64,000 nt of DNA from Gluconobacter morbifer G707 (GCF_000234355.1 NZ_AGQV01000013.1:61367-125366), one strand, 5' to 3'; numbered from the stretch's first letter, positions 45,720 to 55,481 are shown. Notes: a model not told the origin generated them from the sequence alone. Translations and numbers: made by a program.

Positions 45720-46526
45720 ATGCTGCGGATTGAGTCGCTTCACAAGTATCCGGTGAAAAGCTGTCACCGGATTTCACCGGACCATCTGTCTTTCGAGCCC
45801 TGGGGCGCTGCCGGAGACCGGCAGTGGGGAGTGTTCGATCCGGATGGCGTGTTTCTCACGCAGCGGGCCCATCCGGTCATGGCGCGGATCGGCGTTCAGG
45901 TGGATGGGGCCGGGCTCGTGCTGCAATGCGCGGGTCAGTCCGATCTTGCCGTGGCTGTTCCTGCCGGGGCCGAGCGGTCCGTCCGGGTCTGGGGGGATGA
46001 CATGCCGGCGGTGGATGCCGGGGAGGGGGCGGCGCACTGGCTCAGCCAGGTGATCGGTCATCCGTGCCGGCTGGCCTACATGGCCAGTCCGGCCACGGCA
46101 CGCCCCCGGCTTTACGACGGGAACGGGTTTCATGTGTCCTTCGCGGATGAGTTCCCGGTGCTTGTCTGCACCACGGCGTCGCTGGCGGATCTGAACACGC
46201 ATCTGGCCAGTCCGGTGCCCATGACGCGCTTTCGTCCCAATGTGGTGATCGCAGGCGCGGAACCTTGGGAGGAAGATAGCTGGACCCGCCTGCGGATCGG
46301 CACGGTTGAGCTACGGCTGGTCAAGCCCTGTCCGCGCTGCGGGGTGACGACAGTGGATCAGGAGAGCGGCGCGCTGCCCGATCGGCGGGAGCCGTTGCGG
46401 GCGCTGGCCGAGTTTCGGAAGCAGCCGGGGGGCGTCATGTTCGGGCAGAATGCGGTGGTGGATGTGCCGGGGATGATGCGGGTTGGAGATGAAGTGACGG
46501 TTCTGGAACGCAGGGCAGTGTCGTGA
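45720..46526 (+). CDS. MOSC domain protein (molybdenum cofactor sulfurase C-terminal type)
   Basis: 268 residues with GGGAGGAG before the ATG. An N-terminal beta-barrel (LRIESLHKYPVKSC to GDRQWGVFD) precedes the MOSC domain with MTRFRPNVVIAGAEPWEED and the conserved Cys in RLVKPCPRCGVTTVDQ. The layout matches YcbX/mARC-type proteins, which bind molybdenum cofactor and reduce N-hydroxylated substrates. Unlike YcbX there is no C-terminal ferredoxin domain. It is followed after 37 bases by the GH13 gene. Confidence 0.88.
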   Translation: MLRIESLHKYPVKSCHRISPDHLSFEPWGAAGDRQWGVFDPDGVFLTQRAHPVMARIGVQVDGAGLVLQCAGQSDLAVAVPAGAERSVRVWGDDMPAVDAGEGAAHWLSQVIGHPCRLAYMASPATARPRLYDGNGFHVSFADEFPVLVCTTASLADLNTHLASPVPMTRFRPNVVIAGAEPWEEDSWTRLRIGTVELRLVKPCPRCGVTTVDQESGALPDRREPLRALAEFRKQPGGVMFGQNAVVDVPGMMRVGDEVTVLERRAVS

Positions 46527-46562
46527 CGTTCAGGGGGTGCCCCGTTCAGGAGGACTGTGTCC

Positions 46563-48302
46563 ATGTCCGACGCATCGCAGACAGATACTCTTCAGACGAA
46601 TGCTTCCCGAAAAGACGACCACCGGGATGATGATCCGGCTTTCGACCCCCGGTGGTGGAAGGAAGCGGTGGTCTATCAGGTCTATCCGCGGTCTTTCTGT
46701 GACAGCAACGGAGACGGGATCGGGGATCTGCCGGGGCTGACGTCGCGGCTGGATCATATCCGTTCGCTGGGGGTGCAGGTCATCTGGCTCTGTCCGCATT
46801 ATGACACGCCCAATGTCGACGGGGGTTATGATGTGCGCGACTATCGGCGCATTGATCCGGCGCTGGGGACGATGGAGGATTTCGACCGGCTGATCAGCGC
46901 CATTCATGAGCGCGGCATGAAGCTGATCGTGGATCTGGTGGTCAATCATACCAGCGACCAGCATGAATGGTTCCGTCAGGCACGGTCCAGCCGGGATAGC
47001 CCTTACCGGGATTTCTACATCTGGCGTGACGGGCGCGGGGAAAACGAACCGCCCAACAATTTCGTTTCGGTTTTCGGGGGAGCAGCCTGGAGCCGGGACG
47101 AGGCGAGTGGCCAGTATTACCTGCATTATTTCACGCCGGCGCAGCCGGATCTGAACTGGGACAACCCGCAGGTCAGACAGGAGGTCCATGCCCTCATGCG
47201 GTTCTGGCTGGAGCGTGGGGTTTCCGGATTCCGGATGGATTCCATCTGTCTGATTTCAAAACCGGAAGGATTGCCGGATCTGACGCTAGCGGAGCTGGAA
47301 AATCCCGAGCGGATCTATGCGCGGGGGCCGCGTCTGCATGATTATCTGCGGGACATGAACCATGAGGTTCTGGCGCCACATGACTGCATGAGCATAGGGG
47401 AGGCCTTCGGGGTGTCCTATGCCGAGACGCCGGATTTCGTGGATGCGAGCCGGCATGAACTGGACATGCTCTTTCATTTCAACATCATCCGGGTCGGGCG
47501 GCATGACTGGCAGGTCCAGCAGTGGACGGTGCGGGAATTCAAGGCCCTGATGCGGGAGGAGGACACTTCCCCCGGGCCCGGAGGATGGACGACGACCTTT
47601 CTCGAAAACCATGACAACCCGCGTTCGGTCTCGTGGTTCGGGGATGATCGGCCTGAAATGGTCGCGGCTTCGGCCAGGGCGCTGGCGACGCTGATGCTGC
47701 TGCGGCGGGGGACGCCCTTTGTCTATCAGGGGGAAGAGATCGGGATGACCGATATTCCGTTCACGGGGGTTCAGGATTTCGAGGACGTTCATGCCCGGAC
47801 GGTCTGGCATAATACGGTGGAAGCCGGGAAAGTGCCGGCAGAGGAGGTCCTGCCGCAGCTTGGACGCATCAGCCGGGACAATGCGCGGACCCCCATGCAG
47901 TGGGACGATGGCCCGCAGGCCGGGTTCACGACCGGGACGCCGTGGTTCCGGCTCAATCCCCGATACCGGGACATCAATGTCGCGCGGCAGGAGACGGACC
48001 CGTCATCGGTCCTGAACCATTACCGACGGCTGATCGCCCTGCGGGCGGCGCATCGCACGCTGATCTACGGGGATTTCGTGGATGTCGATCCGGATCATCC
48101 GTCCGTTATCGCGTTCACGCGCGGGCTGGAGGGGGAGCGGTTTCTGGTGCTGGTGAACCTCTGTTCCAGTCCGGTGCATTATATCCTGCCGCTTGGCCTG
48201 GAACTGGCGGAGGTTCTGATCGACAGCACAGGCGCGGCATTAAGGGACGTGTTGCCAGAACTGGCGCCATGGCAGGCGGGCGTTTACCGGCTGAAAAACT
48301 GA
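46563..48302 (+). CDS. GH13 alpha-glucosidase (oligo-1,6-glucosidase-like)
   Basis: 579 residues from ATG 46563 (AGGAGG nine bases upstream). GH13 motifs are present in order: DLVVNHTSDQHEWF (region I), GFRMDSI with the catalytic Asp (II), SIGEAFG with the Glu (III), and TTFLENHDNPRSVSW (IV). QVYPRSFCDSNGDGIGDLPG is the typical start of the family 13 glucosidases. It has no signal peptide, so it acts in the cytoplasm on short alpha-glucosides (maltose, isomaltose or sucrose-type; specificity not certain). nagB converges on it. Confidence 0.9.
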   Translation: MSDASQTDTLQTNASRKDDHRDDDPAFDPRWWKEAVVYQVYPRSFCDSNGDGIGDLPGLTSRLDHIRSLGVQVIWLCPHYDTPNVDGGYDVRDYRRIDPALGTMEDFDRLISAIHERGMKLIVDLVVNHTSDQHEWFRQARSSRDSPYRDFYIWRDGRGENEPPNNFVSVFGGAAWSRDEASGQYYLHYFTPAQPDLNWDNPQVRQEVHALMRFWLERGVSGFRMDSICLISKPEGLPDLTLAELENPERIYARGPRLHDYLRDMNHEVLAPHDCMSIGEAFGVSYAETPDFVDASRHELDMLFHFNIIRVGRHDWQVQQWTVREFKALMREEDTSPGPGGWTTTFLENHDNPRSVSWFGDDRPEMVAASARALATLMLLRRGTPFVYQGEEIGMTDIPFTGVQDFEDVHARTVWHNTVEAGKVPAEEVLPQLGRISRDNARTPMQWDDGPQAGFTTGTPWFRLNPRYRDINVARQETDPSSVLNHYRRLIALRAAHRTLIYGDFVDVDPDHPSVIAFTRGLEGERFLVLVNLCSSPVHYILPLGLELAEVLIDSTGAALRDVLPELAPWQAGVYRLKN

Positions 48303-48316
48303 GACGTTCAGCGGAA

Positions 48317-49084
48317 TCAGGCAGGGTGTTCGCAGGTCAGGGCGTCTTTTTCCCTGTGCCAGAGGGCGGCGGCGTCTTCATCGAGGATGACGGTGCAGTC
48401 CGGATGGAGATGGATGGCGGAGGCACAGTTCTCCCGCGTGACAGGGCCGAGCAGGGTCTGGGTGATGATGGGCGCTTTCTCCGTACCGACCGCGACGAGG
48501 ACGAGTCTGCGGGCCTGAAGGATGGTGCCGAGACCCATGGTCAGGGCGCGGCGCGGAACATTCTGGGGATTGCCGCCGAAAAGGGGCGCGCGCTGGCGGC
48601 GGGTCACCGGGGTCAGGTGGACGAGGCGGGTGCGGCTGTCGAAATCCGCCGGGGCTTCGTTGAAGGCAATGTGACCGTTCAGTCCGATAGCAAGAAGCTG
48701 GATGCCGATGCCGCCAGCCTCCGTGATGGTTTCTTCAAAGGTGGCGCATTCTTCCGGGCGATGGGGATTGTTGCCGTCCAGAACGTGAATGTTCTCCGGA
48801 GGGATGTTCACGCGGCTGAAGAGGTCTTCCTGCATCCGGTAATGGCTGGAATGCGGATCATCGAGCCTCAGACCGACATATTCGTCCAGATTGAAGGTGC
48901 GGGTATGGGAGAAATCGAGCCCGTTTTCGGCGTGCTCCCGCGCGAGGCAGGCATAGATGGCTTCCACGGTATGGCCCGTTGCAAGGCCCAGCACGGGATT
49001 TTCGGCAGTGCGGATTTCATGGGCCAGAATGAGGGCGGCCTGCTGAAAAGCGGTCTTGCTGTCAGGTTCGATGATGACACGCAT
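48317..49084 (-). CDS. nagB: glucosamine-6-phosphate deaminase
   Basis: 255 residues from ATG 49084, with AGGAGG upstream; the open frame extends beyond it. MRVIIEPDSKTAFQQAA, LGLATGHTVEAIYACL, FNLDEYVGL (catalytic Asp), QLLAIGLNGHIAFNEA and TMGLGTILQARRLVLVAVG are typical. It converts glucosamine-6-phosphate to fructose-6-phosphate and ammonia. No nagA or regulator is adjacent; the neighbour is a sugar hydrolase. Confidence 0.93.
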   Translation of the reverse strand: MRVIIEPDSKTAFQQAALILAHEIRTAENPVLGLATGHTVEAIYACLAREHAENGLDFSHTRTFNLDEYVGLRLDDPHSSHYRMQEDLFSRVNIPPENIHVLDGNNPHRPEECATFEETITEAGGIGIQLLAIGLNGHIAFNEAPADFDSRTRLVHLTPVTRRQRAPLFGGNPQNVPRRALTMGLGTILQARRLVLVAVGTEKAPIITQTLLGPVTRENCASAIHLHPDCTVILDEDAAALWHREKDALTCEHPA

Positions 49085-49361
49085 GGAGCCTCCTCTCTCT
49101 TTCCAGAGATGGGCCTGCTGCCTGATGGGCAGAACGGATCTGGAATACCGGCGCTGTCCGCAGGATGCTGGAAGGGGACGTCCATTTGACCTTCCTGTCC
49201 ATCTGCATGTCATTCTTTCATGACTTTATGTGTCTGTTCAACCCTCTGGGCAGGGTTCGTCATGACGCCTCCGTGTGCCGGGGGATGCGCTGGACGGATC
49301 CGGCCGGAGAAGGCAGGGTCATGGCACTGAAGAGACCGACAGCAGGCCCGGAGATGATCTG
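49085..49361. other. divergent promoter region nagB / hpxZXY
   Basis: About 280 bases between the nagB and hpxZ starts, so it must carry both promoters. I see no strong palindrome or hairpin in it. Confidence 0.45.
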
Positions 49362-49742
49362 ATGCTGAATGATCCGCAGACCGTGGCGGAGGTGACTGCT
49401 TTGTCAGACCGATACGAAAAGGCGCTGGGCGAGAATGACCTGCCCATACTGGATGCGCTGTTTTATGACGGGCCGGAGACCGTGCGCTATGGCGTGGGGG
49501 AGAACCTCTATGGTTTCGATGAGATCCAGGCGTTCCGCAAACGTCGTCCGGGCGGTTCGCCGCCGCGTGATGTCCTCAGGCGGGTGGTGACGGCGATCGG
49601 AACGGATGTTGCGGTTGTGGATCTGGAGTTCCGGCGCAAAGGCGGGACGAAGACCGGGCGGCAGAGCCAGACATGGTTCCGCACGCCGCAGGGGTGGAAG
49701 ATTCTGGCCGCGCATGTTTCTCTGATGGCCGATATGTCCTGA
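49362..49742 (+). CDS. hpxZ: oxalurate catabolism protein HpxZ / AtzH-like (SnoaL-like fold)
   Basis: 126 residues from ATG 49362 with GGAG upstream. The small alpha+beta fold shows LSDRYEKALGENDLPILDALFYDGPETVRYGVGENLYGFDEIQAFRKRR, which is characteristic of the HpxZ/AtzH (DUF3225) family, and ends QTWFRTPQGWKILAAHVSL. In Klebsiella hpxZ is part of the hpxWXYZ oxalurate operon; in the cyanuric acid pathway AtzH is a decarboxylating amidohydrolase on carboxylated ureas. It overlaps or abuts hpxX and is the first gene of hpxZ-hpxX-hpxY. Confidence 0.88.
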   Translation: MLNDPQTVAEVTALSDRYEKALGENDLPILDALFYDGPETVRYGVGENLYGFDEIQAFRKRRPGGSPPRDVLRRVVTAIGTDVAVVDLEFRRKGGTKTGRQSQTWFRTPQGWKILAAHVSLMADMS

Positions 49743-49762
49743 TGTCTGACGGAGCAGAAGCG

Positions 49763-49942
49763 ATGACCCCCATGGAAGATCCGGAAATCACGGCCCTTGC
49801 GGCTGCGAACAGGCTGACCATCGATCCGCGGTTTCATGAGGGCGTGCGCCAGAACCTGACGCTGCTGCGTTCCTATGCGGAACTGATCGAGGGATTGGAT
49901 TTGCCGGAGCGGCTGGAACCGGCTTTCGAGTACGTGCCATGA
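49763..49942 (+). CDS. hpxX: HpxX / AtzG-like small subunit (DUF4089, GatC-like)
   Basis: 59 residues from ATG 49763, with GGAG eight bases upstream; ATG 49742, overlapping the hpxZ stop, is an alternative. ITALAAANRLTIDPRFHEGVRQNLTLLRSYAELIEGLDLPERLEPAFEYVP matches DUF4089/HpxX, a helical GatC-like subunit; AtzG was shown to bind and stabilise AtzE. The stop overlaps hpxY by ATGA, so stoichiometric synthesis with the amidase is likely. Confidence 0.85.
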   Translation: MTPMEDPEITALAAANRLTIDPRFHEGVRQNLTLLRSYAELIEGLDLPERLEPAFEYVP

Positions 49943-51276
49943 GCGGTCTGACACGGCGTACGAACGACATTGCTTCGGCCGTCCGCATCGGAGCGCTGTC
50001 CGCTGTTGACCTGACGAAGGAGGTTCTGGCGGATCTCGCGGCGCGGGACGGGGCCTATAACTGTGTCACGCGCGTTCTGACGGACAGGGCGCTCCGGGCG
50101 GCGGCGAATGTGGACAGGGCGGTTAAGGAAGGACGCGATCCGGGGCTGTTGGCCGGGGTGCCGTTCGGGATCAAGGATCTGTTCGATGTGCGCGGGCAAG
50201 TGACGACGGCGGGCTCGAAAGTCTTGGCCGATAATCCGCCTGCGACGGAAGATGCCGTCCTGGTCGCGCGGCTGATCGCGGCCGGGGCCATTCCGGTGGC
50301 GCTGACGAACATGGATGAGTTCGCCTACGGTTTTGCGACAGATAACGCGCATCATGGCGTGACGCGCAATCCGCATGCGCCGGATCATCTGGCGGGCGGC
50401 TCGTCCGGCGGGTCCGCGGCGGGCGTGGCGGCGCGGCTGTTCTCACTGGGGCTGGGATCGGACACGAACGGATCGATCCGCGTCCCCGCGTCCCTGTGCG
50501 GGATCTGGGGACTGCGTGCCACGCAGGGGCGGCTACCCGTGAAGGGCAGTTATCCGTTCGTGGCCAGTCTCGACACGGTCGGCCCGTTCGGGGACAGCGC
50601 GTCCGGGCTGAAAACCTGCTTCGAGGCCCTTGCGGGGACGACGCTGGAGCCGGTGACGGTCGGGGAGCTGCGGATCGGACGGCTGGGCGGCTGGTTTGCG
50701 GAGAACATGTCGGCCCCGATGCAGGCGGCGATCGATGGTCTGGCGTCCGCGCTGAACGTTGAGCGCACGGTGGACGTGCCAGAAGTGGCGCGGGCGCGGG
50801 CCGCGGCGTTCGTCATCAGCGCGTCCGAAGGGGCGGGGCTGCATCTCGAACGTCTGCGGAGGCGGGCGCAGGATTACGATCCTGCCGTGCGGGACCGTCT
50901 GCTGGCTGGTGCGCTCCTTCCAGCCACGCTGATTTTCCAGGCGCACCGGTTGCGGAACTGGTTCCGGGCGCGGATGCACGAGGCTTTTTCCGATACGGAT
51001 ATTCTCATTGCGCCCGCCGTGGTGGGGGAAAGCCCGCGTTTCGATCAGCCACTGATTGAGGTCGGAGGAGAAAAAGTATCGGCGCGGGCCAATCTGGGGT
51101 TTTATACGCAACCGCTGACGCTGGCCGGTTTCCCGGTTCTGACCGTGCCGCTGGATGTTCCGGGGCTTCCGCTCGGAGCGCAGCTTGTGGCCCGTCCGGG
51201 GCGGGAAGACCAGCTTTTCGCGCTGGGTGAGGCGCTGGAGCAGCGGGGAATCGCCCGCGCCCGTCTGGTGGTCTGA
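49939..51276 (+). CDS. hpxY: AtzE-family amidohydrolase HpxY
   Basis: 445 residues of the amidase signature family. The catalytic triad is intact: Lys79 in PFGIKDLFDV, cis-Ser155 in GGSSGGSAAG, and Ser179 in SDTNGSIRVPAS, the same positions as in GatA. The family annotation is AtzE, whose founder hydrolyses 1-carboxybiuret; the Klebsiella homologue HpxY belongs to oxalurate use. With HpxX as the small subunit and HpxZ as a partner it should hydrolyse a carboxylated urea such as oxalurate (inference). It converges on the frameshifted MFS gene. Confidence 0.9.
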   Translation: MSGLTRRTNDIASAVRIGALSAVDLTKEVLADLAARDGAYNCVTRVLTDRALRAAANVDRAVKEGRDPGLLAGVPFGIKDLFDVRGQVTTAGSKVLADNPPATEDAVLVARLIAAGAIPVALTNMDEFAYGFATDNAHHGVTRNPHAPDHLAGGSSGGSAAGVAARLFSLGLGSDTNGSIRVPASLCGIWGLRATQGRLPVKGSYPFVASLDTVGPFGDSASGLKTCFEALAGTTLEPVTVGELRIGRLGGWFAENMSAPMQAAIDGLASALNVERTVDVPEVARARAAAFVISASEGAGLHLERLRRRAQDYDPAVRDRLLAGALLPATLIFQAHRLRNWFRARMHEAFSDTDILIAPAVVGESPRFDQPLIEVGGEKVSARANLGFYTQPLTLAGFPVLTVPLDVPGLPLGAQLVARPGREDQLFALGEALEQRGIARARLVV

Positions 51277-51291
51277 CGCCGGGCGCTCCGG

Positions 51292-52510
51292 TCAAGGCGC
51301 GGTGGGACTGGTGGTCTCCCGCATGACATGGGACGCAGGACCATCAGGGCGAGGGCTGCCGTCAGGAGATCGCCTCCGATGGCGCAGGCAAAGACGGGGT
51401 GCCAGCTTCCCAACCGCTGATGAAGCCAGGCGGCAAGCGGTCCGCCGAGGACTGCGCCCACGCCTTGCGCGATGTAGAGGAAGCCGTAATTGCGGGCTGC
51501 GTCACGCGGACCGAACGTGTCCGTCAGGGTAGCGGGGAAGAGGGAAAAGATCTCGCCCCAGCCGAGGAACACCACGCCGGAGAGCAGGACAAAGGCCACC
51601 GGGTGATGGACCAGTGCAAGCCAGCCACCGAGGGCTAAAGCTTCAAGAGTGAAGGCGGCGGCCATGGTGGTTTCCCGTCCCGCCCGGTCGGATATCCAGC
51701 CGAAAAGGGGGCGCGTGAGGCCATTGGCGATCCGGTCCAGCGTCATGGCCAGTGGTAGTGACGCGAGACCGAACACCAGGACATGGGCCACGCCGAAATC
51801 CTGTGCGATCTGTGCAAGCTGGGATGTGGCCATCAGACCCATCATCAGGAACATCACCCAGAAGATGGGGTGACGCAGGGTGGCGGCGGTCGGCGTGCCG
51901 GGCAGGGGGAGTGTGGTCCGTGACCGTGGGGCAGGGGCGAGAAACCACGTCGCGGTCAGGCCGCTCGCCATGATCAGCAGGCCGAACAGGGTCAGCGTCG
52001 GACGCCATCCGGCCAGCGCCAGCATGTGCGCGATGGGGAAGGTCGTCACCATTGCGCCCATACCGTAGCCGGAGGCGGCGAGACCAGCCGCCAGACCGCG
52101 CCGGTCAGGAAACCAGTCCATCAGCAGGGCGACCACACCGACATAAACGATCCCGGTTCCAATGCCGCCCAGGACGCCATAGGTCAGGGACAGTCCTGCG
52201 AGGGTGTGGACAGGGCGGCGGTGAGCTAGCTTGCGCCCGTCAGGATCACGCCGGTTCCGATCAGGGGGCGGGGCGGAACATGCCGTCCGATCCAGCCCTG
52301 AACGGGAGAGAAGAGCGTTTGCAGAACGATCAGGAGTGAGAACGTGATCTGGAGTGCGGGCGGAGTGAGGTGCAGATCCGTGCGCAGGGCGGGCGTGAAC
52401 AGCGTCCAGACATACTGGGGGGAGGACACCGCCACCATGCACATCAGTCCGGCCAGCATCTGTGTCCGGCGGCGGCTGGGCGGGGAACTGGAGGCTGTCC
52501 GGATTGTCAT
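51292..52510 (-). pseudogene. MFS transporter of the oxalate/formate antiporter family, frameshifted
   Basis: ATG 52510 with AGGA upstream starts a 12-helix MFS protein (QYVWTLFTPALRTDLHLTPPALQITFSLL) that stops at TAG near 52226 after LIGTGVILTGAS. The frame continues by a -1 step as LAHRR...LAGLSLTYGVLGGIGTGIVYVGVV and WFPDRRGLAAGLAASGYGMG, diagnostic of the OxlT family. A missing base near 52231 explains it. At the other end the frame runs into hpxY antisense, whereas a second -1 step near 51330 would end it tidily as VMRETTSPTAP and a stop at 51292. So the gene carries one clear and one probable lesion. It is last in the LysR-hpxW-symporter strand. Confidence 0.8.
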
Positions 52511-52537
52511 GGGCGATCCTGAAGGGGCTGTGTTTTC

Positions 52538-53839
52538 CTATCGTCCCGTTCCGGGATCATCTGTTCGGTGAAGGGTGAGTTCCTGTCGCATCCGGTCACG
52601 GTCGAGGCGCTTTTCCCATGCTGCGATGATGACGGGAGCGACGCAGTTGCCTGCGAAATTGCCGACGGCGCGTGCGATGCCGATGAACCAGTCCACCGCC
52701 AGAAGCATGACGATGCTGGCTACCGGAATGGATGGAACGGCCCCCAGCGTGGCCGCGAGAATGACAAGACCAACCCCGGGAACGCCATGAGCACCCTTTG
52801 AGGTGACGAGCGCGGTGGCCAGCAGGGTGATGATCTGCCAGGCGGTGAGGTGGGTGCCGGTGGCGTTGGCGAGGAAGATCACGGCAAGGCCAAGATAGAT
52901 CGACAGGGCGTCCAGATTGAAGGAATATCCAGCAGGCACCATGATCCCGACTGTCTGGCGGTCTAGGCCCAGGCGTTCGAGCTTGGCCATCAGGCTGGGC
53001 AGGACGGCATCCGATGAGGTGGTGGTCGCGACGATCAGGGTTTCTTCCTGAAAATATTGGGCGAAGCGCAGCGGGCTTACGCCGCAGAGCTTCAGCCCCC
53101 CGCCAAGTGCACAGACGATAAACAGTCCGACCAGAATGAAATACAGGAGCGTAACGCCGGCCAGATGACCGATGGTGTTGAGGCCGTAACGGGCCGTAGT
53201 GGAAACCATGGCGCCGAAAACGGCCAGAGGCGCAAGACGGGTAATGACCCGCATCATGCTGCTGAACAGGTCGGACACGCTTTCGAGCAGGTGAACGATC
53301 GGAGCGCCTTTTTCGCCCATGTAAGTCAGGCAGCATCCCGTGAAGATGGCGAAAAACAGGATCTGGAGGACGTTACCCTGCGCGAAGGCGGCTGTGGGAG
53401 TCACAGGGACGATGGAGAGCAGGAAACCGCTGATACCGCTATCGCGCAGGGTGCGGGCGCTGTTGCCGTATGACGTGGCCATGTGCATGTCTTCGGCGGT
53501 TGGCGTGAAGTGGATGCCGCTGCCAACGTGCAGCAGCATGGCCAGCGCAACGGAGAAGCCGAGCGCCACTGTCGTCATGGCTTCGAAATAGAGCAGGGCG
53601 CGCGCGCCGAGCCGGCCGACGGTTTTCAGGGATCCCGCGCCGATGATGCCCAGCGTGACGATGCAGAACAGAAGCGGACCCACGGCCATGACGATCAGCC
53701 GCATGAAGAGGGCCGGCATCCATTGCGTGTCCGCTGCGAGGGAGGGGATGAAGATCCCTCCGGCCAGACCGAGAAGGGTGGCGGCAACAACCTGTGTGAA
53801 AAGCCCGATGGTCGGTCTGCCTGAGGGGATGGTGGTCAT
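52538..53839 (-). CDS. dicarboxylate/amino acid:cation symporter (DctA/GltP family)
   Basis: 433 residues with eight membrane helices plus re-entrant loops. The DAACS signatures are all visible: TLIVATTTSSDAVLPSLM (the Ser-rich HP1 loop), VPAGYSFNLDALSIYLGLAVIFLANATG (helix 7, NMDGT-like region as NLDAL), and TSKGAHGVPGVGLVILAATLGAVP (HP2). These proteins take up C4-dicarboxylates or acidic amino acids with H+ or Na+. Inside a ureide catabolism cluster, uptake of a ureide acid such as allantoate or oxalurate is a reasonable guess. It lies 35 bases after hpxW. Confidence 0.88.
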   Translation of the reverse strand: MTTIPSGRPTIGLFTQVVAATLLGLAGGIFIPSLAADTQWMPALFMRLIVMAVGPLLFCIVTLGIIGAGSLKTVGRLGARALLYFEAMTTVALGFSVALAMLLHVGSGIHFTPTAEDMHMATSYGNSARTLRDSGISGFLLSIVPVTPTAAFAQGNVLQILFFAIFTGCCLTYMGEKGAPIVHLLESVSDLFSSMMRVITRLAPLAVFGAMVSTTARYGLNTIGHLAGVTLLYFILVGLFIVCALGGGLKLCGVSPLRFAQYFQEETLIVATTTSSDAVLPSLMAKLERLGLDRQTVGIMVPAGYSFNLDALSIYLGLAVIFLANATGTHLTAWQIITLLATALVTSKGAHGVPGVGLVILAATLGAVPSIPVASIVMLLAVDWFIGIARAVGNFAGNCVAPVIIAAWEKRLDRDRMRQELTLHRTDDPGTGR

Positions 53840-53874
53840 GCGGCTGTCCTCATGGTCCGGGAGGCTGGTGCGGA

Positions 53875-55467
53875 TTACCAGGTGGCGACGCCTCCATCGC
53901 TTCGGGGGTCGGTTGCGCCTTCGAGGCGGCCGTCCGGAAGGCGGATGATGGCGCCGGCATGCCCCATCACGATTGATCGTTCCGGCAGTTCCTCGATTGT
54001 GTGGCCGGCAGCGTGCAGGGCTGCAAGCGTGTCTGCAGGGAAGCCGGGCTCCAGCTTCAGGGAGAGGCTGTTTTCACCCCATGTACGACCGAGGAGCCAG
54101 CGCGGGCGGCAGATGGCCTCCTGTAACGGTACGCCATACTGGACGTGGCGGGTGAAGACGGCGGCCTGCGTCTGGGGCTGGCCCTCGCCGCCCATGGTGC
54201 CATAGACCATGACCCGGCCGTCTTTGAGGCGGGCAGCAGCAGGATTGAGCGTGTGGAAGGGTTTGGCGCCTGCAGTCAGGCAGTTCCAGCCGCTTGTCGC
54301 CAGACGGAAGGATGAGCCGCGGTTCTGCCAGAGAAGACCGCTCCCTGGTAGCATGACGCCGGAGCCGAATTCGAAATACAGGCTCTGGATCATGCTGACC
54401 GCCATGCCGTTCCGGTCGATCGCGCCCATCCATGTCGTGTCGCCCCACTGGGTTTCTTCCGTCCAGGGGCGGGCCTGCGTCATGGAGATGCGTTCCGCCA
54501 TGGCGTCCAGCGCCGTAGGGTCGGCCAGCAGGTCGCGGATGCGGCCTTCCGCGTGCTCCCGGCCGTCGATTTCGCGGTTGCGATACAGGAAGGCCTGCTT
54601 GGTGGCTTCGATCAGACCATGCAGGTGTTCGAAGGTTTCCGGGTGTGCGGCGTGTGGAAGGCGGTCGTAGAGGGCGAGCAGCAGCAGGGCTGCGCCACCC
54701 TGTGTGGGAGGGGCGGTGTTGTAGAGGCGGCCCCATGATGTCTCGACATGCAGGGGCGTATGCAGGTTTGCGCGGTGAGACAGAAAATCGACCGGGCGCA
54801 GGGGGCTTCCAGCGGCTTCGAGATCGGCGGCAATCAGACGGGCCAGTGAGCCGTCATAGAAGCTGTCCAGCCCGTCACGGGCGAGGGTGCGCAGGGTTGC
54901 GGCCAGCTGAGGGGAGGTCTGGATGCTGCCTTCCTTCAGGGCCGTTCCGGTCAGGAAGCAGGCTTGGGAGAATGTTTCGTTACCGGAGAGTTCCAGATGC
55001 TTCTCGGTCAGAAGAGCGGCTTCACTCGCGGAGACGATGCGCCCGTTTTCGGCATAATGGATGGCGTCTTCGAGCAGACGGTCAAGGGGAAGGCGAGGCT
55101 GGGAACGCGCGCTTTCCTCCAGCGCGCGTTCCCAGCCGGAGACGGTCCCCGCCATGGTGTTGGCGGCCAGGCCGCCGCGCCATGGGATGGTCGTATGTCC
55201 AGCTGCGGTATAGAGCTCATGCGTGGCGCCGGTGGCCAGCGCGCCGCACGCATCGATGGCGATGGTGCGTCCGTCGGGATAGGAGATCAGCCAGAACGCA
55301 TCCCCGCCGAGCCCGGTCATGTGAGGATAGACCACAGCCAGGGTGGACGCTGTGGCGATGATGGCCTCGATTGCGGTGCCGCCCTCCTTCAGCACCGCCA
55401 GACCGGCCTGACTGGCAAGGTGATGGGGCGAGGTGACCATGCCCTGAAGGGCGCTCGGCGTTTGCAT
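53875..55467 (-). CDS. hpxW: HpxW-type gamma-glutamyltranspeptidase family Ntn hydrolase (oxamate amidohydrolase candidate)
   Basis: 530 residues, without a signal peptide, in contrast to periplasmic GGT. The nucleophile Thr is in QWGDTTWMGAIDRNG (Thr344 or Thr345); the protein should be cleaved there into two subunits. QSLYFEFGSGVMLPGSGLLWQNRG and GTMGGEGQPQTQAAVF are family landmarks. HpxW of Klebsiella is known as an oxamate amidohydrolase giving oxalate and ammonia. Here it lies 14 bases after the LysR gene and before the symporter, within the ureide cluster, which supports the HpxW reading over a true GGT. Confidence 0.85.
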   Translation of the reverse strand: MQTPSALQGMVTSPHHLASQAGLAVLKEGGTAIEAIIATASTLAVVYPHMTGLGGDAFWLISYPDGRTIAIDACGALATGATHELYTAAGHTTIPWRGGLAANTMAGTVSGWERALEESARSQPRLPLDRLLEDAIHYAENGRIVSASEAALLTEKHLELSGNETFSQACFLTGTALKEGSIQTSPQLAATLRTLARDGLDSFYDGSLARLIAADLEAAGSPLRPVDFLSHRANLHTPLHVETSWGRLYNTAPPTQGGAALLLLALYDRLPHAAHPETFEHLHGLIEATKQAFLYRNREIDGREHAEGRIRDLLADPTALDAMAERISMTQARPWTEETQWGDTTWMGAIDRNGMAVSMIQSLYFEFGSGVMLPGSGLLWQNRGSSFRLATSGWNCLTAGAKPFHTLNPAAARLKDGRVMVYGTMGGEGQPQTQAAVFTRHVQYGVPLQEAICRPRWLLGRTWGENSLSLKLEPGFPADTLAALHAAGHTIEELPERSIVMGHAGAIIRLPDGRLEGATDPRSDGGVATW

Positions 55468-55481
55468 GGAGAGCCTTTCGG

